Shown here one piece after another: positions 42,124 to 51,099 of a DNA stretch of 64,000 nt. The translations under genes and the position numbers were made by a program. The DNA comes from Novosphingobium sp. (GTDB taxonomy: Bacteria; Pseudomonadota; Alphaproteobacteria; Sphingomonadales; Sphingomonadaceae): the NCBI GenBank assembly GCA_017745295.1, contig JAGHZR010000002.1, positions 1-64,000 of the forward strand, in the 5' to 3' direction. Below the pieces are notes generated by a model. That model saw only the letters and a list, made by a program, of their open reading frames with translations. It was not told the DNA's origin and did no database searches. Each line of letters opens with the position of its first letter. The first letter of the stretch is position 1.

Positions 42124-44013
42124 ATGTCCAGGGCCGACACCAACGCCATCGCCACCGTCTCGCTGCGCGGCACGCTCGAAGAAAAGCTCAAGGCCGCGGC
42201 CGACGCGGGCTTCGACAGTGTCGAAATCTTCGAGAACGACCTGATCGGCTCGGCCCTGCGCCCGCGCGATGTGCGCGCGATGATGGACGACCTTGGCATC
42301 CATTGCTCGCTCTACCAGCCGTTCCGCGATTTCGAAGGCATGCCCGGCGAGATGCGCGCCCGCGCCATGGACCGCGCCGAGCGCAAGTTCGACCTCATGG
42401 GTGAGCTTGGCACCGACCGCATTCTGGTCTGCTCCAACTGCTCGCCCCATTCGCTCGGCGAGCGCCAGCGCATTGTCGACGATTTTCGCGAACTGGGTGA
42501 GCGCGCCGCGCCGCGCGGTATCCTCGTCGGCTACGAGGCGCTGGCTTGGGGCCGTCACGTCAACGACCACCGCGATGTCTGGTCGATCGTCAAGCAGGTC
42601 GATCATCCCGCCATCGGCATCATCCTCGACAGCTTCCACTCGCTTTCGCGTCGCATCCCTAGCGACAGCATCCGCGATATTCCCGGCGACAAGATCGTCT
42701 ACGTCCAGTTGGCCGATGCGCCGCTGCTCGACATGGACCTGCTCTACTGGAGCCGCCACTTCCGCAACCTGCCGGGGCAGGGCGGGCTGGACCTGCCGGG
42801 CTACGTCGCCGAGATCCTGCGCACCGGTTACGCAGGCCCGCTTTCGCTGGAGATCTTCAACGACCGCTTCCGCGCGATCTCCTCGCGCCTCGTCGCGCAG
42901 GACGGGCACCGCTCGCTCGAATATGTCCGCGATGCCGCCCGGCGCCTGCTGGACCAGCCGACCACGATGCCGGCGCCTCAGCCGCCGCTGGGCGCCGAGT
43001 TCGTCGAGTTCACCGCCACAGGCGAGGATGTGGCGCGGCTCGGCCAGACGTTCCACACCCTCGGTTTTGCGCATGGCGGCACTCACCGGACCAAGAAGGT
43101 GACGCGCTGGCGGCAGGGCAATGTCAACCTTGTCATCAATGCCGAGCCCAAAGGCTTCGCCAAGTCCTACCGCATCGTCCACGGCACCTCGATCTGCGCG
43201 ATCGGCGTGCGGGTGAAGGACGCCGCCGCCGTCATGGAGCGCGCCGCCGCGCTCGGCATCCGCGCCTATAGCCCCGAAGGCCGCCCCGGCCGCATGGCCA
43301 TGCCCGCGCTGCGCGGCGTCGGCGGCAGCCTCGTCTACCTCGTCGAGGACGACGGCGCCGAAGCGCTCTGGGCGCGAGAGTTCGAGGCGGTGCCGGTCGA
43401 GGATCTCACCGATGATGCCGGCGCGCGCGCGATCGACCATCTCGCCGCCGTGGTCCATAACGACGAGTTCCTGTCCTGGCAGCTCTACTGGCGCGCGCTG
43501 TTCGGTCTCGAAGGGCGCGACGCCAACGACGTGATCGACCCTTCGGGTCTCGTCCATAGCCAGGCGCTGCAATCGCCGGACGGGGGCTTCCGCCTTACCC
43601 TCAATGCCTCGGACGCGCGCGAGACGCTGTCCTCGCGCTTCCTGGCGCAGGGCATGGGCGGCGGTTTCCAGCACGTTGCGCTGGCCAGCGACAACCTGCT
43701 CGCGACGGCCTCGGTCGTCCGCGCGCGGGGCGCAGCGATGCTCGACATCCCGGCGAACTACTACGACGATCTCGTCGCGCGCTTCGGCTTCGACGGCAAA
43801 GTCGCCGCGCGGCTCGAACAGGCCGGGGCGCTCTACGACGAGGATGGCGCGGGCAACGCCTACCGCCAGCTTTACAGCCGGGCGTTCGACAAGCTGTTCT
43901 TCTTCGAATTCGTCGAGCGGGGCGGGACTTACGCGGGTTACGGCGCGCCGAACGCCGGGATCAGGCTGGCGGCGCAGAACCGGTTTCGGGAAGTGGAAGA
44001 CGTGGTCGAGTAA
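42124..44013 (+). CDS. quiC: 3-dehydroshikimate dehydratase fused to HPPD-like domain
   Basis: Converts 3-dehydroshikimate to protocatechuate in quinate/shikimate catabolism. It is a 629-aa fusion of two domains. The N-terminal TIM barrel (about 1-280) keeps the metal ligands of this enzyme family (VGYEALAWG, GIILDSFHSL, VYVQLADAP, LSLEIFND). The C-terminal part (about 290-620) is 4-hydroxyphenylpyruvate-dioxygenase-like, with an intact H-H-E set in AIDHLAAVVHN, GFQHVALASDN and FFFEFVER. The frame extends to 42043, but the ATG at 42124 with a GGGAAG ribosome site begins at the conserved domain. It is monocistronic in this window. Protocatechuate-degrading genes must lie elsewhere. Confidence 0.85.
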   Translation: MSRADTNAIATVSLRGTLEEKLKAAADAGFDSVEIFENDLIGSALRPRDVRAMMDDLGIHCSLYQPFRDFEGMPGEMRARAMDRAERKFDLMGELGTDRILVCSNCSPHSLGERQRIVDDFRELGERAAPRGILVGYEALAWGRHVNDHRDVWSIVKQVDHPAIGIILDSFHSLSRRIPSDSIRDIPGDKIVYVQLADAPLLDMDLLYWSRHFRNLPGQGGLDLPGYVAEILRTGYAGPLSLEIFNDRFRAISSRLVAQDGHRSLEYVRDAARRLLDQPTTMPAPQPPLGAEFVEFTATGEDVARLGQTFHTLGFAHGGTHRTKKVTRWRQGNVNLVINAEPKGFAKSYRIVHGTSICAIGVRVKDAAAVMERAAALGIRAYSPEGRPGRMAMPALRGVGGSLVYLVEDDGAEALWAREFEAVPVEDLTDDAGARAIDHLAAVVHNDEFLSWQLYWRALFGLEGRDANDVIDPSGLVHSQALQSPDGGFRLTLNASDARETLSSRFLAQGMGGGFQHVALASDNLLATASVVRARGAAMLDIPANYYDDLVARFGFDGKVAARLEQAGALYDEDGAGNAYRQLYSRAFDKLFFFEFVERGGTYAGYGAPNAGIRLAAQNRFREVEDVVE

Positions 44014-44026
44014 GGAAGTGTGAAGA

Positions 44027-44047
44027 TCCGGGGGATGATCCCCCGGA
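44027..44047. terminator. terminator-like hairpin between quiC and cysA
   Basis: Perfect 9-bp stem TCCGGGGGA / TCCCCCGGA around a 3-base loop, in the 99-base gap between the convergent quiC and cysA stops. GC-rich with no T-run, so it could act in both directions but is not a classical terminator. Confidence 0.55.
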
Positions 44048-44112
44048 CCCTCGGAATGTCGACCTTGCGCGCGATGCGGTTGGATCGCGGTGCCGCCTGG
44101 ATATCGGCGGTC

Positions 44113-45074
<962 letters not shown>

Positions 45075-45078
<4 letters not shown>

Positions 45079-45926
45079 TGTCTTGCTCCCGAGTGAAGGT
45101 CGAAGCGCCATTCGAGCACGGTCTTGAGGACAAGCGTGACGAGGGCGAGGGCGGCCAGCAGCGAGGCCACCGCGAAAGCGCCGACGAAGTCGTATTCGTT
45201 GTAGAGGATCTCGACGTGCAGCGGCATCGTGTTGGTCTCGCCGCGAATGTGGCCGGAGACGACCGAGACCGCGCCGAACTCGCCCATGGCGCGGGCATTG
45301 CAGAGCAGCACGCCGTAGAGTAGCCCCCAGCGGATGTTCGGCAGGGTGACGTGCCAGAACGTCTGCCAGCCGTTAGCGCCGAGCGATACCGCGGCTTCCT
45401 CGTCCTCCTTGCCCTGCTCCATCATCAGCGGGATCAGCTCGCGGGCGACGAAGGGGAACGTGATGAAGACGGTGGCGAGGATGATGCCCGGCACCGCGAA
45501 GATGATCTTGACGCCATGCGCGGAGAGCCACGGTCCCAGCAGGCCCTGCGCGCCGAACAGCAGCACGAAGATCAGGCCCGAGACCACCGGCGAGACCGAG
45601 AAGGGCAGGTCGATCAGCGTCAGCAGCAGGTTCTTGCCGGGGAAGCTGAACTTGGTGATCGCCCAGCTTGCGGCAAGGCCGAAGACCATGTTCAGCGGCA
45701 CGCTGATCGCGGCGATGATGAGCGTCAGGCGGATCGCCGAGAAGGCATCCGGATTGGCAACCGCGTCGAGGAACGGGCCGATGCCCTGCTTCAGGGCTTC
45801 GCTGAACACCGCGATCAGCGGCAGCATCAGGAAGAACGCCAGAAAGGCGAGCGCGAGGGTGATGAGCAGGACCTGCGCGGTCCGGCTTTCCGTACCCGGT
45901 GTGACTTTGCGGGTTTTCCGGGTCAT
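45075..45926 (-). CDS. cysW: sulfate ABC transporter permease CysW
   Basis: Inner-membrane permease subunit of 283 aa with about six membrane segments. The coupling motif is [20 protein letters not shown], and [20 protein letters not shown] marks it as CysW. It overlaps cysT by 4 bases and cysA by the TTGA junction. It forms the channel with CysT. Confidence 0.9.
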
Positions 45927-46774
45927 GCGCCGAGCCTCCTGCGACGGATGGACTGGACGGCGTTGAGCGTGAACAGCACCGCGAAGGACACCAGCATCAT
46001 GACCATCGCGATCGCGGTGGCGCCGTCGTAGTTATACTGTTCGAGCTGGGTGACGATCAGCAGCGGCGCGATCTCGGTCTTGCCGGGCATGTTGCCGGAG
46101 ATGAAGATCACCGAGCCGTACTCGCCCACGCCGCGCGCGAAGGCCAGCGCGAAGCCGGTGAACAGCGCGGGCAGGATCGCCGGGAAGATCACCCGCGCGA
46201 ACGTCTGCGCGCGGCCCGCGCCGAGCGTCGCGGCGGCTTCCTCCACGTCCTTGCCGAGATCGGCAAGGACCGGCTCCACCGAGCGCACCACGAAAGGCAG
46301 GCCGATGAAGACGAGCGCCACGGTGATGCCGATCGGGGTGAAGGCAACCTTGATGCCCAGCGGGTCGAGATATTGCCCGACCCAGCCGCTCGGCGCGTAG
46401 AGCGCGGTGAGCGCGATGCCGGCAACGGCGGTGGGAAGCGCGAAGGGCAGGTCCACCAGCGCCGAGATCACCCGCTTGCCGGGAAAGGCATAGCGCACCA
46501 GCACCCAGGCGACGAGCAGGCCGAACACCGCATTCACGAAAGCGGCGGCCAGAGCCGTGCCGAAGCTCAGGCGATAGGCGGTGAGGGCGCGCTCCGAAAA
46601 GCCGACGTCGACGAAAGCCTGCCAGCCCATGCCCGCCGACTTGATGAACAGCATGGAAAGTGGGATCAGCACGATAAGGGAAAGCCAGGCCAGGCTGAAC
46701 CCGAAGGTCAGCCCGAAGCCCGGAAGTACGGAGGGCGCACGCCATGTGGTCTTGCGCGTCGTCATGGATGGCAT
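45923..46774 (-). CDS. cysT: sulfate ABC transporter permease CysT (CysU)
   Basis: Inner-membrane permease of 283 aa, about six membrane segments. [21 protein letters not shown], the coupling loop [21 protein letters not shown] and [20 protein letters not shown] identify CysT. It is 37 bases downstream of the binding-protein gene and overlaps cysW by 4 bases, so the four genes form one transcript. Confidence 0.9.
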   Translation of the reverse strand: MPSMTTRKTTWRAPSVLPGFGLTFGFSLAWLSLIVLIPLSMLFIKSAGMGWQAFVDVGFSERALTAYRLSFGTALAAAFVNAVFGLLVAWVLVRYAFPGKRVISALVDLPFALPTAVAGIALTALYAPSGWVGQYLDPLGIKVAFTPIGITVALVFIGLPFVVRSVEPVLADLGKDVEEAAATLGAGRAQTFARVIFPAILPALFTGFALAFARGVGEYGSVIFISGNMPGKTEIAPLLIVTQLEQYNYDGATAIAMVMMLVSFAVLFTLNAVQSIRRRRLGA

Positions 46775-46811
46775 CTGCAGTGGCCTGCTCGATCTTGGCG
46801 CGAGGCGCGGT

Positions 46812-47846
46812 TTACTTCTTGGTATAGATGCGGTCGAACACGCCGCCGTCGTCGAAGTAGGTCTTCTGCGCCTTGGTCCAGCCGCCGAAATCCTTGTCGA
46901 TGGTGGTGAGGTTCAGCTTGGGGAACTGGCTGGCGAACTGCTCGGCGATCTTGGGATCGCTCGGGCGATAGAAGTTGCGGGCGATCGCGACCTGGGCCTC
47001 GGGGGTATAGAGATATTCGAGGTAGGCCTTGGAGACCGCCTCGGTGCCGTGCTTCTTCGCATTGGCGGCGACCACGGCCACCGGCGGTTCGGCGAGGATC
47101 GAGATCGAGGGCACCACGATCTCGAACTTGCCTGCGCCCAGCTTCTTCTCGGCCAGGAGCGCCTCGTTTTCCCAGGCGAGCAGGACATCGCCGATGCCGC
47201 GTTCCACGAAAGTCGTGGTCGCGCCGCGCGCGCCGCTGTCGAGCACGGGAACTTGCGTGAAGAGGCGCTTCACGTAAGCCTCTGCCGCCGCGTCCGACCC
47301 GCCCGCCTTGCGGCCATAGGCCCAGGCGGCGAGGAAGTTCCAGCGCGCGCCGCCGCTGGTCTTGGGGTTCGGAGTGATGACCTGCACGCCCGGCTTCACC
47401 AGGTCGTTCCAGTCGCGAATGCCCTTGGGGTTGCCCTTTCGGACGAGGAACACGATCGTCGAGGTATAGGGCGAGCTGTTGTCGGGCAGGGCCTTCTGCC
47501 AGTCGGCCGGGAGCAGCTTCGCCTTGCTGGAGATCACGTCGATATCGTAGGCCAGCGCCAGCGTGGCGACATCGGCTTCGAGACCGTCGATGATGGCGCG
47601 GCTCTGCTTGCCCGAGCCGCCGTGGCTCATGCGGAACGTTACGTCCTGCCCGGTCTTCTTCTTCCAGTAGGCCGCGAAGGCCGGGTTCACGGCCTGATAG
47701 AGCTCGCGCGTCGGATCGTAGGAGACATTGGTGATCTCGACCGAATTGCCCGACTTTCCGCCCGAGCATCCCGCAAGCGAGACCGCCAGCGCGCTTGCGG
47801 CGGCCATCGATAGGAACAGGCGGCGATTGAGGATTCCGGCATTCAT
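46812..47846 (-). CDS. sbp: sulfate-binding lipoprotein
   Basis: Periplasmic sulfate or thiosulfate receptor for the CysTWA importer, 344 aa. The leader ends in the lipobox LAGC ([12 protein letters not shown]), so it is probably lipid-anchored, which is less common than the soluble form in enterics. The family landmarks are [57 protein letters not shown] and [21 protein letters not shown] purine-rich GGGAGA lies about 10 bases before the start. It is the first gene of the operon. Confidence 0.9.
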   Translation of the reverse strand: MNAGILNRRLFLSMAAASALAVSLAGCSGGKSGNSVEITNVSYDPTRELYQAVNPAFAAYWKKKTGQDVTFRMSHGGSGKQSRAIIDGLEADVATLALAYDIDVISSKAKLLPADWQKALPDNSSPYTSTIVFLVRKGNPKGIRDWNDLVKPGVQVITPNPKTSGGARWNFLAAWAYGRKAGGSDAAAEAYVKRLFTQVPVLDSGARGATTTFVERGIGDVLLAWENEALLAEKKLGAGKFEIVVPSISILAEPPVAVVAANAKKHGTEAVSKAYLEYLYTPEAQVAIARNFYRPSDPKIAEQFASQFPKLNLTTIDKDFGGWTKAQKTYFDDGGVFDRIYTKK

Positions 47847-48279
47847 CGTGTCATGTCTCCCGTGGATGGCTAGTGCCTAAACTCAATCGATTTTGTTGAC
47901 ATTAAATATGTAATTGCAAGGCGGCAAGCATACCTTTTGGAGAAAGGCCGATACCCCGGTTCGTCTTACCTTTGGGGCGCGTTGCAGGCGGTGATCCGGA
48001 GCGATTTCGATATTCGCGGCTGCTTTTTCAAAAGGATAATGGGCCATTCGCTGATGCGGTTCCATCCTCCAAAGGGGGCAGCAATCTATTGTCACGCAAA
48101 GAATCATCGCGTTCAAGCGCGATGCGATCCGGCGGAATCAGGTTCGAAGCGTTTGGCGTTTGGCGGTTCACTTTCAATTGTGGGTTGAAAGATCTTCGCC
48201 TCGATGACGGATTATCGAAAGATGGCGAGGGCTGCATAGAACCGCCTGATTTTCAGTCTATTTTGCTCCGGAGCTCTCC
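47847..48279. other. intergenic region between sbp and yceI
   Basis: A 433-base gap, visibly lower in GC than its surroundings near 47880-47940 (TGTTGACATTAAATATG), which probably contains the promoter for the sulfate operon reading leftward. Short frames in the gap have no recognisable motif or ribosome site, so I call no gene. The bases before 48280 contain a GGAG ribosome site (GCTCCGGAGCTCTCC) for yceI. Confidence 0.55.
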
Positions 48280-48900
48280 ATGAAGAAGACCGTCTCGATC
48301 GCCGCCATTGCCCTTGCCGCCGCCACGCTGGTCGGTGTTCCCTCGCTCCTCGTCGCGCAGGCTTCGGTCGCGCCCGAAGCGGTCCAGGCCGGGACGTACA
48401 AGGTCGAGAGCAGCCACACGCTGGCGCAGTTCGGCGTCAACCATTTCGGTTTTAACGATTTCTTCGGGACGATCCCTGGCGCTACCGGCTCGCTGGTGCT
48501 GAACCCGAAGGCGCTGGACAAGTCCAGCCTCGACGTTTCGCTGCCGGTTTCGCGCATTTCTACCACCAATGCGACGCTCGACAGCGAACTGGTCAGCGCC
48601 GACTGGTTCGACGCCGCGACTTATCCGACGATCCGTTTTGTCTCGCAGAAAGTGGAGCAGACCGGCCCGCGCACTGCGCGCATTTCCGGCACGGTGACGA
48701 TGCACGGCGTCAGCAAGCCGATGGTGCTGGACGCGACCTTCGGCGGTGCGGGCGTAAACCCGATGGACAAGGCCTATACGGTGGGCTTCAGCGCCACTGG
48801 TTCGCTCAAGCGCTCGGAATTCGGCGTTTCCAAGTACGTCCCGGCAGTCAGCGATGAAGTGCAGATCCGCGTCACCGCCGCGTTCGAAAAGGTGAACTGA
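48280..48900 (+). CDS. YceI-family periplasmic lipocalin-like protein
   Basis: Secreted 206-aa protein with a clear signal peptide (MKKTVSIAAIALAAATLVG...AQA). The YceI fold begins GTYKVESSHTLAQFGVNHFG and continues with LDVSLPVSRISTTNATLDSE, FDAATYPTIRFVSQKVE and SGTVTMHGVSKPMVLDATF. Family members have a barrel that holds isoprenoid or amide ligands, and their expression is often tied to pH or oxidative stress. The ligand here is unknown. It converges on the dps gene across a hairpin. Confidence 0.9.
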   Translation: MKKTVSIAAIALAAATLVGVPSLLVAQASVAPEAVQAGTYKVESSHTLAQFGVNHFGFNDFFGTIPGATGSLVLNPKALDKSSLDVSLPVSRISTTNATLDSELVSADWFDAATYPTIRFVSQKVEQTGPRTARISGTVTMHGVSKPMVLDATFGGAGVNPMDKAYTVGFSATGSLKRSEFGVSKYVPAVSDEVQIRVTAAFEKVN

Positions 48901-48911
48901 GCGTTGTAGAT

Positions 48912-48950
48912 CCTGCCAAGGGAAACCTTTCGAAGGTCTCCCTCGGCAGG
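48912..48950. terminator. hairpin between convergent yceI and dps
   Basis: Long imperfect stem: CCTGCC / GGCAGG outer arms, AGGGA / TCCCT middle, ACCTT / AAGGT inner arms around TCG, with two mismatches. It lies 12 bases past the yceI stop and 15 before the dps stop. No T-run follows, so a bidirectional stabiliser or weak terminator is likely. Confidence 0.6.
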
Positions 48951-48964
48951 TTGCGCCGATGCCG

Positions 48965-49486
48965 TCACATGCGGCCGGTGCGGCAGCTTTCATAGAGGAA
49001 CCAGGCGCGGCGTTCGCTCTCGTCGATCCAGACCTCGATGAGGCTGGCCGTGGCGATATCACCGTACTCGTCGCAAAGCGCATGGACGGCGCGCATTTCC
49101 GCCACGAGTTGCTTGTTGTCGCCATGCAGTTCGGCGAGCATCCCCTGCGGATCGACATAGTCGGCATTGTTGTCCAGCAGGCGCTGGTGGCTGGAAATAT
49201 CCGAGATCGAGCGGATCGTGGTGCCGCCCAGCTTGCGGGCGCGCTCGGCGATGGGGTCGGTCATCGCGAAGATCTGATCGCCCTGCTCGTCGAGCAGCAA
49301 GTGATAGTCGCGGAAATTCGGACCGCTCATGTGCCAGTGGAAGTTCTTGGTCTTCAGGTAAAGCGCGAAGACGTCGGCGAGCAGGGCCTTGAGGCCGCCG
49401 GAAATGTCGCGGGTGGCGTCGGCGCCGAGGTCGGTGGGGGTGCCGAGCTGGCGCTGGGCGGGCGAGATGATGGATTGATCGGACAT
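48965..49486 (-). CDS. dps: Dps ferritin-like DNA-protection protein
   Basis: Starvation or oxidative-stress ferritin of 173 aa. The ferroxidase site between subunits is present as TKNFHWHMSGPNFRDYHLLL followed by DEQGDQIFAMTDPIAERARK, giving the conserved His, Asp and Glu ligands. It stores iron using hydrogen peroxide as oxidant and shields DNA. The start at 49486 begins MSDQSIISPAQRQLG, a short tail without the lysine-rich DNA-binding extension of E. coli Dps, so DNA binding may be weak. Confidence 0.9.
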   Translation of the reverse strand: MSDQSIISPAQRQLGTPTDLGADATRDISGGLKALLADVFALYLKTKNFHWHMSGPNFRDYHLLLDEQGDQIFAMTDPIAERARKLGGTTIRSISDISSHQRLLDNNADYVDPQGMLAELHGDNKQLVAEMRAVHALCDEYGDIATASLIEVWIDESERRAWFLYESCRTGRM

Positions 49487-49672
49487 CGATTGCTCCGGGA
49501 GGATAGCGGCGACCCGATGCCGCCACGCTTCATCAGGTAGTCACGGCGCGGCGCTGCACCCAGCTAGACCAAAGTATGGCGTCCACTGTCCCCTGCGATG
49601 AGGCGATCGTGAAGCGCGGCGGGCCTTGGCCTCTGCGGCATCATCGGCTAGGCGCTTCTCAGGAGAACAGGA

Positions 49673-50146
49673 ATGGCGCGATCCACCCGCGCAACGAAGA
49701 TGCTCGAAAAAGTCGGCGTGGCTTTCGACCTTCATGCCTATGACTACGACCCTTCCGCCGAGAGCATCGGCCTCGCCGCGGCAGCCGCGATCGGAGCGGA
49801 TCCGGGGCAGGTGTTCAAGACGCTGATGGTCCTCGCCGACGGCAAGTCCGCCTGCGTCATTGCCCCCAGCAGCGGCGAAGTCTCGATGAAGAAAGCCGCC
49901 GCCGCGCTCGGCGCCAAGAGCGCGGCGATGATGAAGCCCGCCGATGCCGAGCGGCTGACCGGCTACAAGATCGGCGGCATCAGTCCTTTCGGCCAGATGC
50001 GGAAAGTCCCGGTCGTGATCGACGAGACGGCGATCCTCTGGGATGCGATCTACATCAACGGGGGGCAGCGCGGCTTGCAGGTCAGGCTGACCGGAGAGGA
50101 TGCCCGGCAGGCCCTCGACGCGAAATTCGCCGATATCTCAAGCTAG
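49673..50146 (+). CDS. ybaK: Cys-tRNA(Pro) deacylase, YbaK/EbsC family
   Basis: Trans-editing enzyme of 157 aa that hydrolyses cysteine wrongly attached to tRNA(Pro). Diagnostic segments are QVFKTLMVLADGKSACVIAP, SMKKAAAALGAKSAAMM with the conserved lysines, RLTGYKIGGISPFGQMRKVP and the glycine-rich YINGGQRGLQV. AGGAG lies about 10 bases before the ATG. It is monocistronic between convergent or divergent neighbours. Confidence 0.9.
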   Translation: MARSTRATKMLEKVGVAFDLHAYDYDPSAESIGLAAAAAIGADPGQVFKTLMVLADGKSACVIAPSSGEVSMKKAAAALGAKSAAMMKPADAERLTGYKIGGISPFGQMRKVPVVIDETAILWDAIYINGGQRGLQVRLTGEDARQALDAKFADISS

Positions 50147-50183
50147 CCGCTCGATCGCGAGGCTACGACACGACTTCCCGCCC

Positions 50184-50927
50184 TCAGGCTTCGGCGTTGT
50201 CGAAGACGTAGCCGAAGGAACGCACCGTGCGGGGCAGGTGGGGAACCTGCATCGAGCGCAGCTTGCGGCGCAGGCGGCTGACCCAGGAATCCACGGTGCG
50301 TTCATCGCATACGTCCACGCTCTTGCCGAGCACCCCGATCAGTTCCCCGCGCGTGAACACGCGGTTGGGGTTGCGGGCGAAGTGATTGAGCAGTCGCTGC
50401 TCGTTCGATTGCAGCGGCACGACCAGCCCTTTGTAGCGCGTCAGGTGCGAGTCGGGCTGGATCGTGAGTTCGCCGATCTGGATCGCCGGCGCTTCCTTGC
50501 GTGCGGCGGCGGTCGGCTGGTAGATTCGCAGCCGCTGGACCAGCGCCGTGGGGGTGAGGGGGCCTACCAGATAGTCGTCGGCCCCGGCGTCGAGGGCGCG
50601 GGCCTGCGATCTCGGGTCGGCTTCGGGCAGGACCATCGTCACGTGCAGGGGGTGGTCGTTGATGCGATCCTGCAACAGGCCGCAGAGCTGAAGTCCCGAC
50701 ATTTCGGGCAGAATCCAGTCCACGAAGACCCAGGTCGGCGCCTTGGCAACGCGCATGCACAGATCGGTCGCATTCACCACTTCCACCTCGAAGGAGAGGA
50801 AGGCGTCGCGAACGGCGCTGATATGGGCAAGCTCGCCCGACGTCAGCAGGATGTCTCCGGATTTGATCATGGTATCCATCATTTCGGCACGAATGATCGG
50901 GTCACATAGTACCGCATTCGCTGCCAT
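50184..50927 (-). CDS. OmpR/PhoB-type response regulator with degenerate receiver
   Basis: Two-domain regulator. From the ATG at 50927 (247 aa) the receiver spans about 20-135. The phosphoacceptor aspartate is present in VFVDWILPEMSG (Asp70). However, the N-terminal acidic pair is replaced by LLTSGE, and the conserved lysine after the fourth strand is replaced by glycine in DYLVGPLTP. The C-terminal winged helix (SNEQRLLNHFARNPNRVFTR, WVSRLRRKLRS, RTVRSFGYVF) is intact. No histidine kinase is adjacent. The start is uncertain: a TTG at 50972 and ATGs at 50933 and 50879 are in frame, none with a strong ribosome site. It is divergent from the TonB receptor at 51100 and may regulate it. Confidence 0.8.
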   Translation of the reverse strand: MAANAVLCDPIIRAEMMDTMIKSGDILLTSGELAHISAVRDAFLSFEVEVVNATDLCMRVAKAPTWVFVDWILPEMSGLQLCGLLQDRINDHPLHVTMVLPEADPRSQARALDAGADDYLVGPLTPTALVQRLRIYQPTAAARKEAPAIQIGELTIQPDSHLTRYKGLVVPLQSNEQRLLNHFARNPNRVFTRGELIGVLGKSVDVCDERTVDSWVSRLRRKLRSMQVPHLPRTVRSFGYVFDNAEA

Positions 50928-51049
50928 GCACATGTCAAATTTGTCATGTTCGCCGTGCCACAATTGCGTCAAGAAAATTACAAGAAAGCAACACGGATGT
51001 GACGCGGGCCACGCCTAGTGAGCCTCCCTGTCGCCCCGCCGGGCGATCC

Positions 51050-51086
51050 CCTTGCTGCGACTGCAAGGAGGAAAATGCAGTTTTCC
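51050..51086 (+). other. two tandem hairpins in the TonB receptor leader
   Basis: CCTTGC-N7-GCAAGG (51050-51068) is followed at once by GGAAAA-N5-TTTTCC (51070-51086), with the likely ribosome site CAGGGAG just beyond. A structured leader right before the ATG at 51100 could influence translation. Function is not shown. Confidence 0.4.
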
Positions 51087-51099
51087 AGGGAGTTTTCGC

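Noticed and set aside
47972..48283. Small plus-strand frame (about 100 codons) upstream of yceI
   Set aside because: No ribosome site, no hydrophobic leader or known motif, and it runs into the yceI start. It is better explained as promoter DNA.
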